A stretch of DNA of 64,000 nucleotides from Sulfitobacter aestuariivivens (GTDB lineage: Bacteria; Pseudomonadota; Alphaproteobacteria; Rhodobacterales; Rhodobacteraceae): assembly GCF_014763045.1 (NCBI RefSeq), contig NZ_JACTAG010000001.1, forward strand, positions 1,550,001-1,614,000, written 5' to 3'. The position numbers and the translations under genes are program-made. A model generated the notes under the pieces. That model saw only the letters and a program-made list of their open reading frames with translations, was not told the origin of the DNA and did no database searches. Within the stretch, counting starts at the first letter, position 1. The number at the start of each line of letters is the position of its first letter. Of the stretch, positions 25,135-34,282 are shown piece by piece.

Positions 25135-25731
25135 TCAGGGTCGCAATTGCGTCCAGACGGCCAAACCGACGACCACCAGCATGGCAGTGGCCATCGCCAT
25201 GTTGACCCGCCGCTGGGTGCTCGGGGCCAACGCCAGTTCGCGCAGACGCAATCCCGCCCAAAGCCAGCCGAAATGAATAGGCAGCCATATCACGTTAAGG
25301 ACCAGCACCTTGAGCATGACCTCGACCGGGACGTTACCCGGCAGAAAGTTAAAGCCGGAAACCACCGCTGTGTTCACCGCATATGCCTTGGGGTTGATCA
25401 CCTGCAACAGAATGCCGCCGCGCACGCCTGGCGGGGTGGCCCGTTCAATAAAGGCAATCCGGGCACCGGCAAAAGCGATCCGCGCTGCGAGGTAAAGCAG
25501 GTAGGCGGTCGATGCCGCCATCAGCAGGGTGCGAATACGCGGGTCTGCAAGGATCAGCGCCGCAGCACCCGTTACGACAGCGAAAAGTACCAGATTGTTA
25601 CCCAGAAAGAGGCCCAGCAAATACCGGCGTCCAGGCCCTGCGCCGAATCCCGACCCGACACCCGCCAGCGACAGAACCCCGGGGCCCGGGGTCACAATCA
25701 GAAAAAAGACTGCCAGCGCAAAGGTGACCAT
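25135..25731 (-). CDS. LysE family amino-acid/metabolite exporter
   Basis: A 198-residue membrane protein with about six spans. The N-terminal FFLIVTPGPGVLSLAG is the family signature, and a basic stretch (RRYLLGLFLGNN) follows the first span. LysE/RhtB proteins export amino acids or related small molecules. The start codon overlaps the stop of the upstream SulP gene (TGATG), so the pair is co-translated. The substrate cannot be read from the sequence. Confidence 0.85.
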   Translation of the reverse strand: MVTFALAVFFLIVTPGPGVLSLAGVGSGFGAGPGRRYLLGLFLGNNLVLFAVVTGAAALILADPRIRTLLMAASTAYLLYLAARIAFAGARIAFIERATPPGVRGGILLQVINPKAYAVNTAVVSGFNFLPGNVPVEVMLKVLVLNVIWLPIHFGWLWAGLRLRELALAPSTQRRVNMAMATAMLVVVGLAVWTQLRP

Positions 25732-27395
25732 CAGTGGCCGCCCAGCACTCCGGTACGGACCGAATAGTCGACCGCCAGACCATAGTCCGGGTCATCGTCG
25801 CTGTCGATCATCAGGTGCCCTGCCCTGTTCAGCAGCGCATGACAGTCCCGGCTGAGATGACGCAGCATTACGGCTTTGCCCGCGTCCTCGTACTTGCCTG
25901 CAATGGCTTCGATGGCCTGCAGGGCGGATTGGTCCACGACACGGCTGTCGTTGAAGTCGATGATCACCTTGTCGGGGTCATTCTCGACATCGAAAAGCTC
26001 TGAGAATCCATCTGATGAGCCAAAGAAAAGCGGCCCGTGGATTTCATAAACCCTGGCCCCGGCTTCGGTGTGGGATTGCCGTGTGGTGGCGTGAATGCGG
26101 CGCGCATTGTTCCACGCATAGGCCAGTGCCGAGACGATCACGCCAACAACCACCGCCACCGCGAGGTCCTCCATCACGGTCACGACGGTCACCAGAAGGA
26201 TCACAAAGGCATCCGTCAGCGGCACCTTGCGCAGGATGGTCAGCGAATTCCACGCAAACGTCCCGATCACCACCATGAACATCACGCCCACAAGGGCTGC
26301 CAGCGGGATCTGTTCGATCAAGGGCGCACCGACAAGAATAAAGAGCAGCAGAAACACCGCCGCCGCGATCCCTGCCACCCGCGTGCGGCCCCCTGATTTC
26401 ACATTGATCATGGACTGTCCGATCATGGCGCAACCGCCCATCCCGCCAAAAAATCCGGTGACGGTGTTGGCCATGCCCTGTGCGATACACTCCTGACTGG
26501 CCCCGCCCCGCGTATTGGTCATGTCGCCCACAAGGTTAAGCGTCAGCAGACTTTCGATCAGGCCGATCGCGGCAAGGATCACAGCGTAAGGTGCGATGAT
26601 GTAAAGCGTTTCAAGGGTGAAGGGCGCAAGGGCGGTCCCGTAAAGGCCAGTCCCTTCACCGAAGGGGTTGTGAAACATCGGAAAGCCGCCCTCGATAGAG
26701 GCCAGATCACCCACCCGCGGCACATCCATACCAGTAAAGATGACCACTGCCGCCACAATCCCGATACCTGCCAAAGGCGCCGGAATGATCCGTGTGATGC
26801 GCGGCATGACCCAGATGATCGCCATCGTGGCCCCCACCAGTGTCAGCATTAAAAAGAGCGGCTGACCGGATAGCCATTCGCCGCCGCCCATGCCATGCCC
26901 GGTGTTTTCCATCGTTCCGGGGACTTTGAACTGGCTCATCTGAGCCAGAAAGATCACGATCGCAAGCCCGTTGACAAACCCCAGCATGACCGGATGCGGC
27001 ACCAACCGGATAAACTTGCCCCACTGCATGACACCCGCAAATACCTGCAAAAGACCCATCAGAACAACGGTCGCAAAGAGATATTCAACACCGTGCTGCG
27101 CTACAAGCGCAACCATCACGACGGCCAAAGCCCCCGTCGCGCCCGAAATCATACCCGGCCGTCCGCCGATCAGCGCCGTTATCAACCCGACCAGAAATGC
27201 GGCATAAAGCCCCACAAGCGGGTGCACGCCTGCAACAAAGGCAAACGCCACCGCCTCGGGCACCAGCGCAAGTGCGACAGTAAGGCCAGACAGCAGTTCA
27301 ATCCGCAGGCGGCCGACGGTAAAGCCATCCTCCGGCATCCAGCGCAAATCGGTCACATTCAGGTTCTTGGCGAAATTGTGCAGCGTGGCGCGCAA
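25731..27395 (-). CDS. SulP family anion transporter with STAS domain
   Basis: A 554-residue protein if started at TTG 27395 (AAAGGA eight nt upstream); longer in-frame starts would run into the divergent mtnP leader. It has about eleven to twelve spans; SulP hallmarks include VALALVPEAVAFAFVAGVHP, GLYAAFLVGLITALIGGRPG, and GGMGGCAMIGQSMINVKSGG. A C-terminal STAS domain (about residues 440-554) contains VIIDFNDSRVVDQSALQAIE. The family moves sulfate, bicarbonate or dicarboxylates across the inner membrane. The nucleotide-binding STAS loop is intact. The next gene, a LysE exporter, is translationally coupled. Confidence 0.9.
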   Translation of the reverse strand: MRATLHNFAKNLNVTDLRWMPEDGFTVGRLRIELLSGLTVALALVPEAVAFAFVAGVHPLVGLYAAFLVGLITALIGGRPGMISGATGALAVVMVALVAQHGVEYLFATVVLMGLLQVFAGVMQWGKFIRLVPHPVMLGFVNGLAIVIFLAQMSQFKVPGTMENTGHGMGGGEWLSGQPLFLMLTLVGATMAIIWVMPRITRIIPAPLAGIGIVAAVVIFTGMDVPRVGDLASIEGGFPMFHNPFGEGTGLYGTALAPFTLETLYIIAPYAVILAAIGLIESLLTLNLVGDMTNTRGGASQECIAQGMANTVTGFFGGMGGCAMIGQSMINVKSGGRTRVAGIAAAVFLLLFILVGAPLIEQIPLAALVGVMFMVVIGTFAWNSLTILRKVPLTDAFVILLVTVVTVMEDLAVAVVVGVIVSALAYAWNNARRIHATTRQSHTEAGARVYEIHGPLFFGSSDGFSELFDVENDPDKVIIDFNDSRVVDQSALQAIEAIAGKYEDAGKAVMLRHLSRDCHALLNRAGHLMIDSDDDPDYGLAVDYSVRTGVLGGH

Positions 27396-27599
27396 GGGGG
27401 ATATCCTTTGGGAGGGGTCCGGTGCTGGGCGTCCTAGAGGGTTTTCCGTAGGATGGAAAGCAGTGTTCAGCCCCGCGCGGCGCATTTGCCGATACACCAG
27501 GGTGGTCGCCTCGAAAGCAGGCATATTTGGTACGGGTCGCAGTTGCATTCTGGCGCGGGGCACGCCACCTTTCCCGGGCACATTCAGACAGGGCCAATC

Positions 27600-28475
27600 A
27601 TGACAAATACCAAAATCGCCGTGATCGGCGGCTCCGGCATCTATGACATTGACGGATTGGAAGGGGCCGAATGGGTGACCGTCGAAACCCCATGGGGCCC
27701 GCCCTCCGACAAACTATTGACCGGCACGCTGGCGGGCGTTGGCATGGTCTTTCTGCCGCGACACGGACGTGGCCATGTGCATACGCCCACCAGCGTACCC
27801 TACCGCGCCAATATCGACGCGCTGAAACGGCTGGGCTGTACGGATGTGATCAGCGTCTCGGCCTGTGGCTCCTTCCGCGAGGAAATGGCACCGGGGGATT
27901 TTGTCATTGTGGATCAATTCATTGATCGCACGACCTCACGTGAAAAATCCTTTTTCGGCACGGGCTGTGTCGCCCATGTGAGCGTGGCCCATCCGACCTG
28001 CCCGCGCCTTGGCGATGCCTGCGAAACAGCCGCACGGGACGCGGGCATCAGCGTGCACCGCGGTGGCACGTATCTGGCGATGGAGGGGCCGCAATTCTCC
28101 ACGCTGGCGGAATCAAAGATGTACAGGACAAGCTGGGGCGCGGATGTCATCGGAATGACCAACATGCCCGAAGCCAAGCTCGCCCGCGAGGCGGAGCTTT
28201 GCTATGCCTCCGTCGCCATGATCACGGATTACGACAGTTGGCATCCCGACCATGGCGAAGTCGACGTGACCCAGATCATCAAGACGCTGATGGGCAATGC
28301 CAACATGGGCCGCGCGCTTGTCAGCCGGCTGCCCGGGCTTTTGGGGTCGGACCGCGCGCCCTGCCCGCACGGCTGTGACCGCGCACTTGAATATGCGATC
28401 CTGACACAGCCAGAAGCCCGAGACGCTGGCATGGTGGCCAAGCTCGATGCGGTGGCTGGGCGCGTGCTGTCTTGA
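27600..28475 (+). CDS. mtnP: S-methyl-5'-thioadenosine phosphorylase
   Basis: A 291-residue protein from ATG 27600 with GGGCC upstream; a much longer frame has no support. Motifs: GGSGIYDI near residue 8, phosphate-site PRHGRGHVHTP near 58, and base/ribose site YLAMEGPQFSTLAES near 175 followed by GMTNMPEAKLARE. These are PNP/MTAP family hallmarks. It cleaves methylthioadenosine to adenine and methylthioribose-1-phosphate. The adenine product is the substrate of apt two genes downstream, so mtnP-lysE-apt makes sense as a salvage unit. Confidence 0.94.
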   Translation: MTNTKIAVIGGSGIYDIDGLEGAEWVTVETPWGPPSDKLLTGTLAGVGMVFLPRHGRGHVHTPTSVPYRANIDALKRLGCTDVISVSACGSFREEMAPGDFVIVDQFIDRTTSREKSFFGTGCVAHVSVAHPTCPRLGDACETAARDAGISVHRGGTYLAMEGPQFSTLAESKMYRTSWGADVIGMTNMPEAKLAREAELCYASVAMITDYDSWHPDHGEVDVTQIIKTLMGNANMGRALVSRLPGLLGSDRAPCPHGCDRALEYAILTQPEARDAGMVAKLDAVAGRVLS

Positions 28476-28504
28476 CCGGGGCGCCTTTGGCAACGGGACC
28501 GCAG

Positions 28505-28527
28505 AGGTATTTGAAAAAGGGTGAAAG
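28505..28527. repeat. Extragenic repeat, copy 2 (inverted)
   Basis: AGGTATTTGAAAAAGGGTGA followed by AAG is the reverse complement of the first part of the element at 19645-19668, with one 1-nt gap and one mismatch. It lies 30 nt after mtnP and lacks the G/C hairpin arm of copy 1. Confidence 0.45.
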
Positions 28528-28594
28528 CCCAAGTCGGTTGCGCGCGCCGTCAGATGATGTCTTTGATATCGACTGAGCTTACAGGAAAGACGAC

Positions 28595-29221
28595 ATGACC
28601 TTCGATCTTTGGCTGACTTTCGTTGCCGCCTCGACAGCACTGCTGCTGATACCGGGACCGACCGTCCTTCTGGTGCTGAGCTATGCTCTATCAAAAGGCC
28701 GCTCGGTTGCCATGGCCTCTGCTGCGGGGGTGGCGCTGGGGGATCTGGTGGCGATGAGCGCGTCGCTTGCCGGGCTGGGTGCCCTTGTGATGGCCTCTGC
28801 CACGCTTTTTCTCGCGTTGAAATGGGTCGGGGCGGCCTATTTGATATGGCTTGGCGTCAGGCTTTTGCGCTCTGCGCCGTCCGCCGGGCTGGCTGTGCCG
28901 GCCGCGGATGTCGATGCGCGCCATGTCTTTGGCCATGCGGCCGCAGTAACTGCGCTGAACCCAAAGTCCATTGCGTTTTTCATCGCCTTTGTGCCCCAGT
29001 TTATCACCCCCACTGCGCCGCTGCTTGTTCAATTTGCGATCCTGACAGCTACTTTTGTCGGGCTCGCTGCCCTCAATGCGCTGGCCTACGCGCTTTTGGC
29101 GGATCGGCTGAGACAGGTCATTGGCCGCCCTTCCGTGCTGGTCTGGCTCACACGCACGGGAGGTGCGACATTGATCGGCATGGGCCTTTTGACTGCCACA
29201 CTCAGAAAGACAACATCATGA
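28595..29221 (+). CDS. LysE family exporter
   Basis: A 208-residue membrane protein with six spans. The signature [20 protein letters not shown] is at residues 17-36, and a second conserved region [18 protein letters not shown] is near 75. It lies between mtnP and apt and overlaps apt by 4 nt (ATGA), so it is in the same operon; export of a purine or amino acid linked to methylthioadenosine salvage is possible, but the substrate is not shown. It is a separate paralogue of the LysE protein at 25135. Confidence 0.87.
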   Translation: MTFDLWLTFVAASTALLLIPGPTVLLVLSYALSKGRSVAMASAAGVALGDLVAMSASLAGLGALVMASATLFLALKWVGAAYLIWLGVRLLRSAPSAGLAVPAADVDARHVFGHAAAVTALNPKSIAFFIAFVPQFITPTAPLLVQFAILTATFVGLAALNALAYALLADRLRQVIGRPSVLVWLTRTGGATLIGMGLLTATLRKTTS

Positions 29222-29748
29222 AGAAAGTCGAAGATTACATCCGCACCATCGTCGATTTTCCGCACGAAGGGATCATGTTTCGCGATGTGACCACCCTGTT
29301 TGCGGATCCGCGTGGGTTTCGCATGGCCATCGATCAGATGCTGCACCCATACGCGGGCGTCGAGATTGACAAGGTCGTCGGTCTGGAGGCGCGCGGGTTC
29401 ATTCTTGGTGGCGCCATCGCGCACCAGCTAAGCGTGGGTTTCGTGCCGATCCGAAAGAAAGGCAAACTGCCGGGCACGACCATCAGCCAGGATTACAAGC
29501 TGGAATACGGCGAGGCGATCGTTGAGATTCACGATGACGCGATTGAAGCTGGAGAGAAGGTGCTGGTTGTGGATGACCTGCTTGCGACCGGCGGCACAGC
29601 CGAGGCAGGCATCAAACTGCTGGAACGTCTGGGGGGAGAGATCGTGTCGACCGCCTTTATCATCGATCTGCCCGATCTGGGGGGTCGCGCCAGGCTGGAA
29701 GCGATGGGTATGGAAGTCCACGCGCTGTGCGCGTTCGAGGGCCTTTGA
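29218..29748 (+). CDS. apt: Adenine phosphoribosyltransferase
   Basis: A 176-residue type I phosphoribosyltransferase, standard length. The PRPP-binding motif is [17 protein letters not shown] near residue 120, and the adenine-binding part [12 protein letters not shown] is near 58; [14 protein letters not shown] near the N-terminus is typical of Apt. It converts adenine and PRPP to AMP. The start overlaps the end of the LysE gene (ATGA). With mtnP it recycles adenine from methylthioadenosine. Confidence 0.95.
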   Translation: MKKVEDYIRTIVDFPHEGIMFRDVTTLFADPRGFRMAIDQMLHPYAGVEIDKVVGLEARGFILGGAIAHQLSVGFVPIRKKGKLPGTTISQDYKLEYGEAIVEIHDDAIEAGEKVLVVDDLLATGGTAEAGIKLLERLGGEIVSTAFIIDLPDLGGRARLEAMGMEVHALCAFEGL

Positions 29749-29852
29749 AGACAGCCGTGTCGGGAGATCCTGTCGTTTTGTGATTTGAGCGGAACGGCTT
29801 GGCCTTGCCGGGCGTTGGGGCATGAACGTGTGCACTGTCAGGAAAGCCCCCC

Positions 29853-31133
29853 ATGCCCAAGGACACCCAAAGCGATACACCGGTACTGGACGCGGTCCTG
29901 AACCATGTGGATATCTCGGATGACGCGCGCAAGATGCTCAAAGCCCCCAAGCGGCGGCTTGAGGTATCAGTCCCGATCCGGCGCGACGACGGCACGCTGG
30001 CTGTTTTTCGTGGATGGCGGGTCCAGTACAACGATGTGCTGGGGCCTACAAAGGGGGGCATTCGATTTCACCCCGGTGTCAACTTGGACGAAGTCACTGA
30101 ACTTGCGCGCTGGATGACGATCAAATGCGCCCTGATGGACCTGCCCTTTGGCGGTGCCAAGGGCGGCGTGCAAGTCGACCCAAAGGAGTTGTCGCGCCAA
30201 GAGGTTGAGCGCGTTGCCCGTTCCTTCGTCCGCGAGATCGCCGATGTCATAGGACCCGACAGCGACATTCCCGCGCCGGATGTGAATACCAACGGTCGGG
30301 TCATGGGGTGGATGGTTGACGAATACGCCAAGATCACCCGCGCGCATCATCCGGCTGTGATCACCGGTAAACCCTTGCCATTGGGCGGATCAGAAGGACG
30401 GGTGGCAGCGACGGGTCAGGGCGCGCTTTATGTGTTGCAGGAGTGGGCAGAGCGAGCGGACAAATCCCCCGAAGACGTTACCGTCGCCGTTCAGGGTTTT
30501 GGCAACGCGGGTGCACATTTTGCGATGCTGGCCCATGAGGCAGGTTTCAGGATCGTTGCGGTCTCGGACTCTGGCGGGGCGATCTACGCACCGGACGGGT
30601 TGGATCCCGCGCCGTTGCATGAAGAGAAACAGAAGGGCACCGATCTGGACCAGATTTATTCAGAAGGGTCCGTGAAGGACAGCGCGGATCACGAGGAACT
30701 GGACCCGGAAGCCCTGTTAGAGCTTGAGGTGGATGTGCTCGCGCTCGCCGCTTTGCAGGATGCGGTCACATCCGACAACGTTCGCGACCTGAACGCCTCC
30801 GTCATCCTTGAGATTGCGAATGGGCCGGTCAGCCCGGATGCGGACGCAGCATTGGAAGACGCAGGCGTTGCTGTGCTACCGGACGTTCTCGCCAATGCGG
30901 GCGGCGTGACAGTCAGCTATTATGAGTGGGTACAAGGACGGACCGGCGAACGATGGGACGCTGACACGGTGAAAGACAGGCTAAAGAACCGGTTTGACCG
31001 TGTCACACCAGATGTTTTTGATCGAGCCGAACAAGACGACACCTCTTTGCGGCACGCGGCCTACGCGCTCGCGGTAGAGCGCATTGCGGCAGCAATCGAA
31101 AGCCGAGGGGATTCGTGCTATTTCAACGACTAA
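29853..31133 (+). CDS. Glu/Leu/Phe/Val dehydrogenase (NAD(P)-glutamate dehydrogenase type)
   Basis: A 426-residue enzyme. The N-terminal substrate domain contains GPTKGGIRFHPGV near residue 65 and the catalytic-lysine motif LPFGGAKGGV near 100; the Rossmann domain follows with VAVQGFGNAGAHFAM near 215, and VSYYEWVQGR near the C-terminus. Length fits the hexameric small glutamate dehydrogenases. The reaction is interconversion of glutamate and 2-oxoglutarate plus ammonia, with coenzyme not readable here; leucine dehydrogenase-like activity cannot be excluded. The gene is a single unit, convergent with an FAD oxidase gene. Confidence 0.9.
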   Translation: MPKDTQSDTPVLDAVLNHVDISDDARKMLKAPKRRLEVSVPIRRDDGTLAVFRGWRVQYNDVLGPTKGGIRFHPGVNLDEVTELARWMTIKCALMDLPFGGAKGGVQVDPKELSRQEVERVARSFVREIADVIGPDSDIPAPDVNTNGRVMGWMVDEYAKITRAHHPAVITGKPLPLGGSEGRVAATGQGALYVLQEWAERADKSPEDVTVAVQGFGNAGAHFAMLAHEAGFRIVAVSDSGGAIYAPDGLDPAPLHEEKQKGTDLDQIYSEGSVKDSADHEELDPEALLELEVDVLALAALQDAVTSDNVRDLNASVILEIANGPVSPDADAALEDAGVAVLPDVLANAGGVTVSYYEWVQGRTGERWDADTVKDRLKNRFDRVTPDVFDRAEQDDTSLRHAAYALAVERIAAAIESRGDSCYFND

Positions 31134-31136
31134 GCG

Positions 31137-32552
31137 TCAATCGCGCAGAACCGCGCCAGGGTTCATGATGCCCTTGGGATCAAGCGCGCTTTTGATGGCG
31201 CGCATGGCGGCCAGTTTTGCCGGATCACCATAGCGTTCCAGATCCGCGACCTTGAACCGCCCGATCCCGTGCTCGGCGCTGATCGCGCCGCCAAGTTCAT
31301 CCGCCAACTGGTGCACGGTGCCCTGAATCTCTGTGCTCATTGAAGCATAAGTATCGCGGGACTCACCTGCTGGCGGGAAAATGTTGTAGTGTAAATTGCC
31401 GTCCCCCACATGGCCAAAGCAATTGATCCGAAAGGGCCCAAGCGCTGCAATGCGTCGGTCTGCGGTTGCAATGAAGTCGGAAAGCGCGCCCAAAGGCACA
31501 GAGATATCATGCGAGGCGATGCTCCCAATCAGGCGATTTGCCTCGGGGATGTATTCGCGCACGCGCCAAAGGTCCTGCGATTGCGCATCGCTTTGGGCGA
31601 TGACGCCGTCCGATGTAAGATCCGCCTCCAGAGCTACCTCGAAAAGGGTTTCCAGCGCGTCTTGCGCTGTTCCCTTCCCGCTCAGCCCCAGTTCAATCAG
31701 GACGCACCATTCTGGCAGACCCACAAAAGGCAGCCGTACATCCGGCAAGACCTCTTCAAGAAAGACCAACCCCTGCCTGTGGATCAGTTCGAACGCGCTG
31801 ACCATCTCTCCAAAGTGGTCCCGCGCCATGGAGAGCAACGAAAGGGCCGCCTGCGGGCTGTCCACAACCAACATCGCCGTTGCCTGGCTTTTGGGCCGCG
31901 CAAACAACTTAAGCGTGGCGGCGGTGATCACGCCAAGCGTCCCCTCCGACCCGATCAGCAAATGACGCAGGTCATAGCCAGTGTTGTTCTTTCGCAACCG
32001 CGTGAGTCCATTCCAGATCTGGCCGTCGGGCAGGACCGCCTCCAGCCCAAGGGATAGCTCCCGCGCATTACCATATCGCAGCACGCCCGTACCCCCCGCA
32101 TTGGTGGCAAGATTGCCGCCAATCGTCGCCGACCCTTCCGCGGCCAGCGACAGCGGGAACACGCGCTCTGCCTCAACCGCGGCGGCCTGGACATCCGCCA
32201 GGATCGTGCCCGCTTCGACGGTGATCACGTTCTCTTGCGGATAGACGGCGCGCACTTGGTTCATCCGCTCAAGCGACAGCAGCAGCGGCGCAGGCCCCTC
32301 CGGGACCACCTGCCCCCCGACCAGGCCAGTACCACCGCCATAAGGCACAACACCGACTTTTGCCGCATCCGCATGTCGGATCAACTTCGCCACGTCCTCT
32401 ACGGTTCGTGGGCATGCCAAAAGCCCCGACTGCCCCTGCCACCGCCCGCGCGGTTCGTGCAGATAACGCGGCTCCATCGGCCGCAGAATATCCTCTGGCA
32501 GGTCGGCGCGCAGTCGCTGCTCAAAATCGATGTCCGCGGGTCGAAGCGTCAT
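31137..32552 (-). CDS. FAD-linked oxidase (GlcD/D-lactate dehydrogenase family)
   Basis: A 471-residue flavoprotein. The FAD PCMH domain (about residues 40-215) has PYGGGTGLVGG near 68 and SLAAEGSATIGGNLATNAGG near 140; the FAD-linked oxidase C-terminal domain follows with CFGHVGDGNLHYN near 370 and AEHGIGRFK near 425, which supply flavin/metal ligands. Family members oxidise D-2-hydroxyacids (D-lactate, glycolate, D-2-hydroxyglutarate). No neighbour (such as glcE/glcF) clarifies the substrate. The stop is 3 nt from that of the convergent glutamate dehydrogenase gene. Confidence 0.9.
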   Translation of the reverse strand: MTLRPADIDFEQRLRADLPEDILRPMEPRYLHEPRGRWQGQSGLLACPRTVEDVAKLIRHADAAKVGVVPYGGGTGLVGGQVVPEGPAPLLLSLERMNQVRAVYPQENVITVEAGTILADVQAAAVEAERVFPLSLAAEGSATIGGNLATNAGGTGVLRYGNARELSLGLEAVLPDGQIWNGLTRLRKNNTGYDLRHLLIGSEGTLGVITAATLKLFARPKSQATAMLVVDSPQAALSLLSMARDHFGEMVSAFELIHRQGLVFLEEVLPDVRLPFVGLPEWCVLIELGLSGKGTAQDALETLFEVALEADLTSDGVIAQSDAQSQDLWRVREYIPEANRLIGSIASHDISVPLGALSDFIATADRRIAALGPFRINCFGHVGDGNLHYNIFPPAGESRDTYASMSTEIQGTVHQLADELGGAISAEHGIGRFKVADLERYGDPAKLAAMRAIKSALDPKGIMNPGAVLRD

Positions 32553-32589
32553 ACCCCTTGATCCGCCGCTGGCGCGGCAGATGCAAGCG

Positions 32590-33417
32590 TTACCTGTCAG
32601 CGCGCAGATAGGCGGGGCGCAGCACCATGATGGTCGGCCGAGACGGCAATCGGTCGACCGATACCGTCAACCCCGGCCCGTCCAGTTCGACAACCGCGAA
32701 CTCATCCTGCATCCCCCGCAGGAAGTCGTCCAATGCAAGTTGGGAAAACCAATGCATCGGGATGACGATGGAGGACTTGAGCCGCTTAAGCACACGGATC
32801 ATCGTCGGCTGATCCAGGGTAAAGCCGCCATCCACCGGGGCCATCACCACATCCAGACGGCCAATCGCGGCGTACTGTCCGGCATCGGGTTCATGATGCA
32901 GATGGCCCAGATGCCCAATGCACAGGCCCGCCATCTCAAAGATAAAGATCGAATTGCCTTCAGTTTCGATCCCCGAGAAAACCGACCGGATATCTGTGGA
33001 TACATTGCGCACCAGAACCTCGCCCAGATCAACCTTGTGATCAATCCCTTCCCCGAAGGGCCCCCACCCGGGCAGCGCATGGGGAATGGCGGGATCAGGG
33101 AAGGCCGTCCAGTGACTTTCGTGGGCGTGGTTCATCGTGACCACATCCGGGATCAGCGGCAAGGTGCCAGTAAAGCCGGTATAGTCTGTGACCATGTTCA
33201 GCCCGCCATGGCTGCGGATAAGAAACGAGGCGTGGGCGATGTAGTGTAGATACACCTCTTCGGCAGGTACATCCGGCAAACTGGCGAGGGTGACATACGC
33301 CATGCCGTCGGTTGCCTCCGCCAGGGCGATGCAATGGCTTGGCGTGCGGTCTTGTGCCTGACCTGACATCGGCACGGTCAAAAGTAACGTGATAAGGATG
33401 AAAACTCTGATGACCAT
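32590..33417 (-). CDS. Periplasmic MBL-fold metallo-hydrolase
   Basis: A 275-residue protein with a signal peptide (MVIRVFILITLLLTVPMSG, cleaved near 21). It has the UlaG-like metallo-beta-lactamase pattern: HYIAHASFLIRSHGG near residue 60, NHAHESHWTAF near 95 as the metal-binding HxHxxH-like motif, HLGHLHH near 170, VVMAPVDGG near 190, and VIPMHWF near 220. It should bind two metals in the periplasm; the substrate is unknown. It lies 37 nt from the FAD-linked oxidase gene, transcribed in the same direction. Confidence 0.83.
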   Translation of the reverse strand: MVIRVFILITLLLTVPMSGQAQDRTPSHCIALAEATDGMAYVTLASLPDVPAEEVYLHYIAHASFLIRSHGGLNMVTDYTGFTGTLPLIPDVVTMNHAHESHWTAFPDPAIPHALPGWGPFGEGIDHKVDLGEVLVRNVSTDIRSVFSGIETEGNSIFIFEMAGLCIGHLGHLHHEPDAGQYAAIGRLDVVMAPVDGGFTLDQPTMIRVLKRLKSSIVIPMHWFSQLALDDFLRGMQDEFAVVELDGPGLTVSVDRLPSRPTIMVLRPAYLRADR

Positions 33418-33697
33418 CGGTGGTGCCTCCCCACGCGAGAGCGTAGCATCTCATCGGGAGAACCCAAAGGAATTCGCCCCTGCAGGACCGCGATCGGCAC
33501 CAATGTGAAAACCCTGCTGAATTTTGGGTCACTACTGATTGAGGGTTTGGAGATTGGGAAGCGCCTATGATAATTGGCCCTGATCCCAGTCCCGATTCTT
33601 TCGACACGTCTCTTTTAGACTTACAGTGGCTACGCTGACTTCCGCAACATAGTGCACGCATCCGCAACCATTTGATGCCCCCTTCCGGTGCAGGTCG

Positions 33698-34282
33698 CTA
33701 GCCCGCCTCGGTCTTTCCCCGCCGGTCCCTGCGCAGGGCGGCATAAAGGACATGCGTGCGCCAGCGGCCGTCGATTTGCAGATAGCTCTGGGCCACCCCT
33801 TCGTATTTGAAACCGGTCTTTTCCAGCAACCCGCGCGAGGCCGCGTTTTCCGGCAGGCATGCGGCTTCGATCCGACTGAGGTCCAACCGGGTGAACGCAT
33901 AGTGCACGATCGCCTCAATCGCCTCGCGCATATAGCCCTGCCGCGCGAAGGGGGCACCGGTCCAGTACCCCAAGGTGCCCGCCTGCGACGGGCCGCGGCG
34001 GACGTTATCCAGTGTGATCGCCCCCAGCAGAACCTGATCCTCGCGCCGGATCAGAAACAGCGGCAAGGCAGTGCCACCCGAAACCGATCGCTGCGCCCAA
34101 TAGACCCGGTTGGTGAAGGCCTTGCGGGTCAGGTGATCCTGGGCCCATGCCGGTTCCCATTTCGTCAGCGTTTCCCGGCTTTTCACGCGCAAGGCGGACC
34201 ATTCGCGGAAATCAGAATGCACCGGCGGGCGCAGCATCAGGCGATCCGTATCAATCCGCAGTTTCCGTCGCAGCAACAGCAT
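33698..34282 (-). CDS. GNAT N-acetyltransferase, RimJ/RimL type
   Basis: A 194-residue acetyltransferase. The RimJ-like pattern begins IDTDRLMLRPP, and the acetyl-CoA loop is RQGYMREAIEAIVHYAF near residue 118, followed by RIEAACLPENAASRGLLEKTGF, typical of the family. RimJ/RimL enzymes acetylate ribosomal protein N-termini; other targets exist, so the substrate is only a suggestion. The start overlaps the stop of the M16 peptidase gene (TGATG), and it is the last gene of the cta-thrC run. Confidence 0.88.
   Translation of the reverse strand: MLLLRRKLRIDTDRLMLRPPVHSDFREWSALRVKSRETLTKWEPAWAQDHLTRKAFTNRVYWAQRSVSGGTALPLFLIRREDQVLLGAITLDNVRRGPSQAGTLGYWTGAPFARQGYMREAIEAIVHYAFTRLDLSRIEAACLPENAASRGLLEKTGFKYEGVAQSYLQIDGRWRTHVLYAALRRDRRGKTEAG

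Noticed and set aside
26015..27437. Several His/Arg-rich plus-strand frames under the SulP gene
   Set aside because: Antisense shadows of a well-supported transporter gene.
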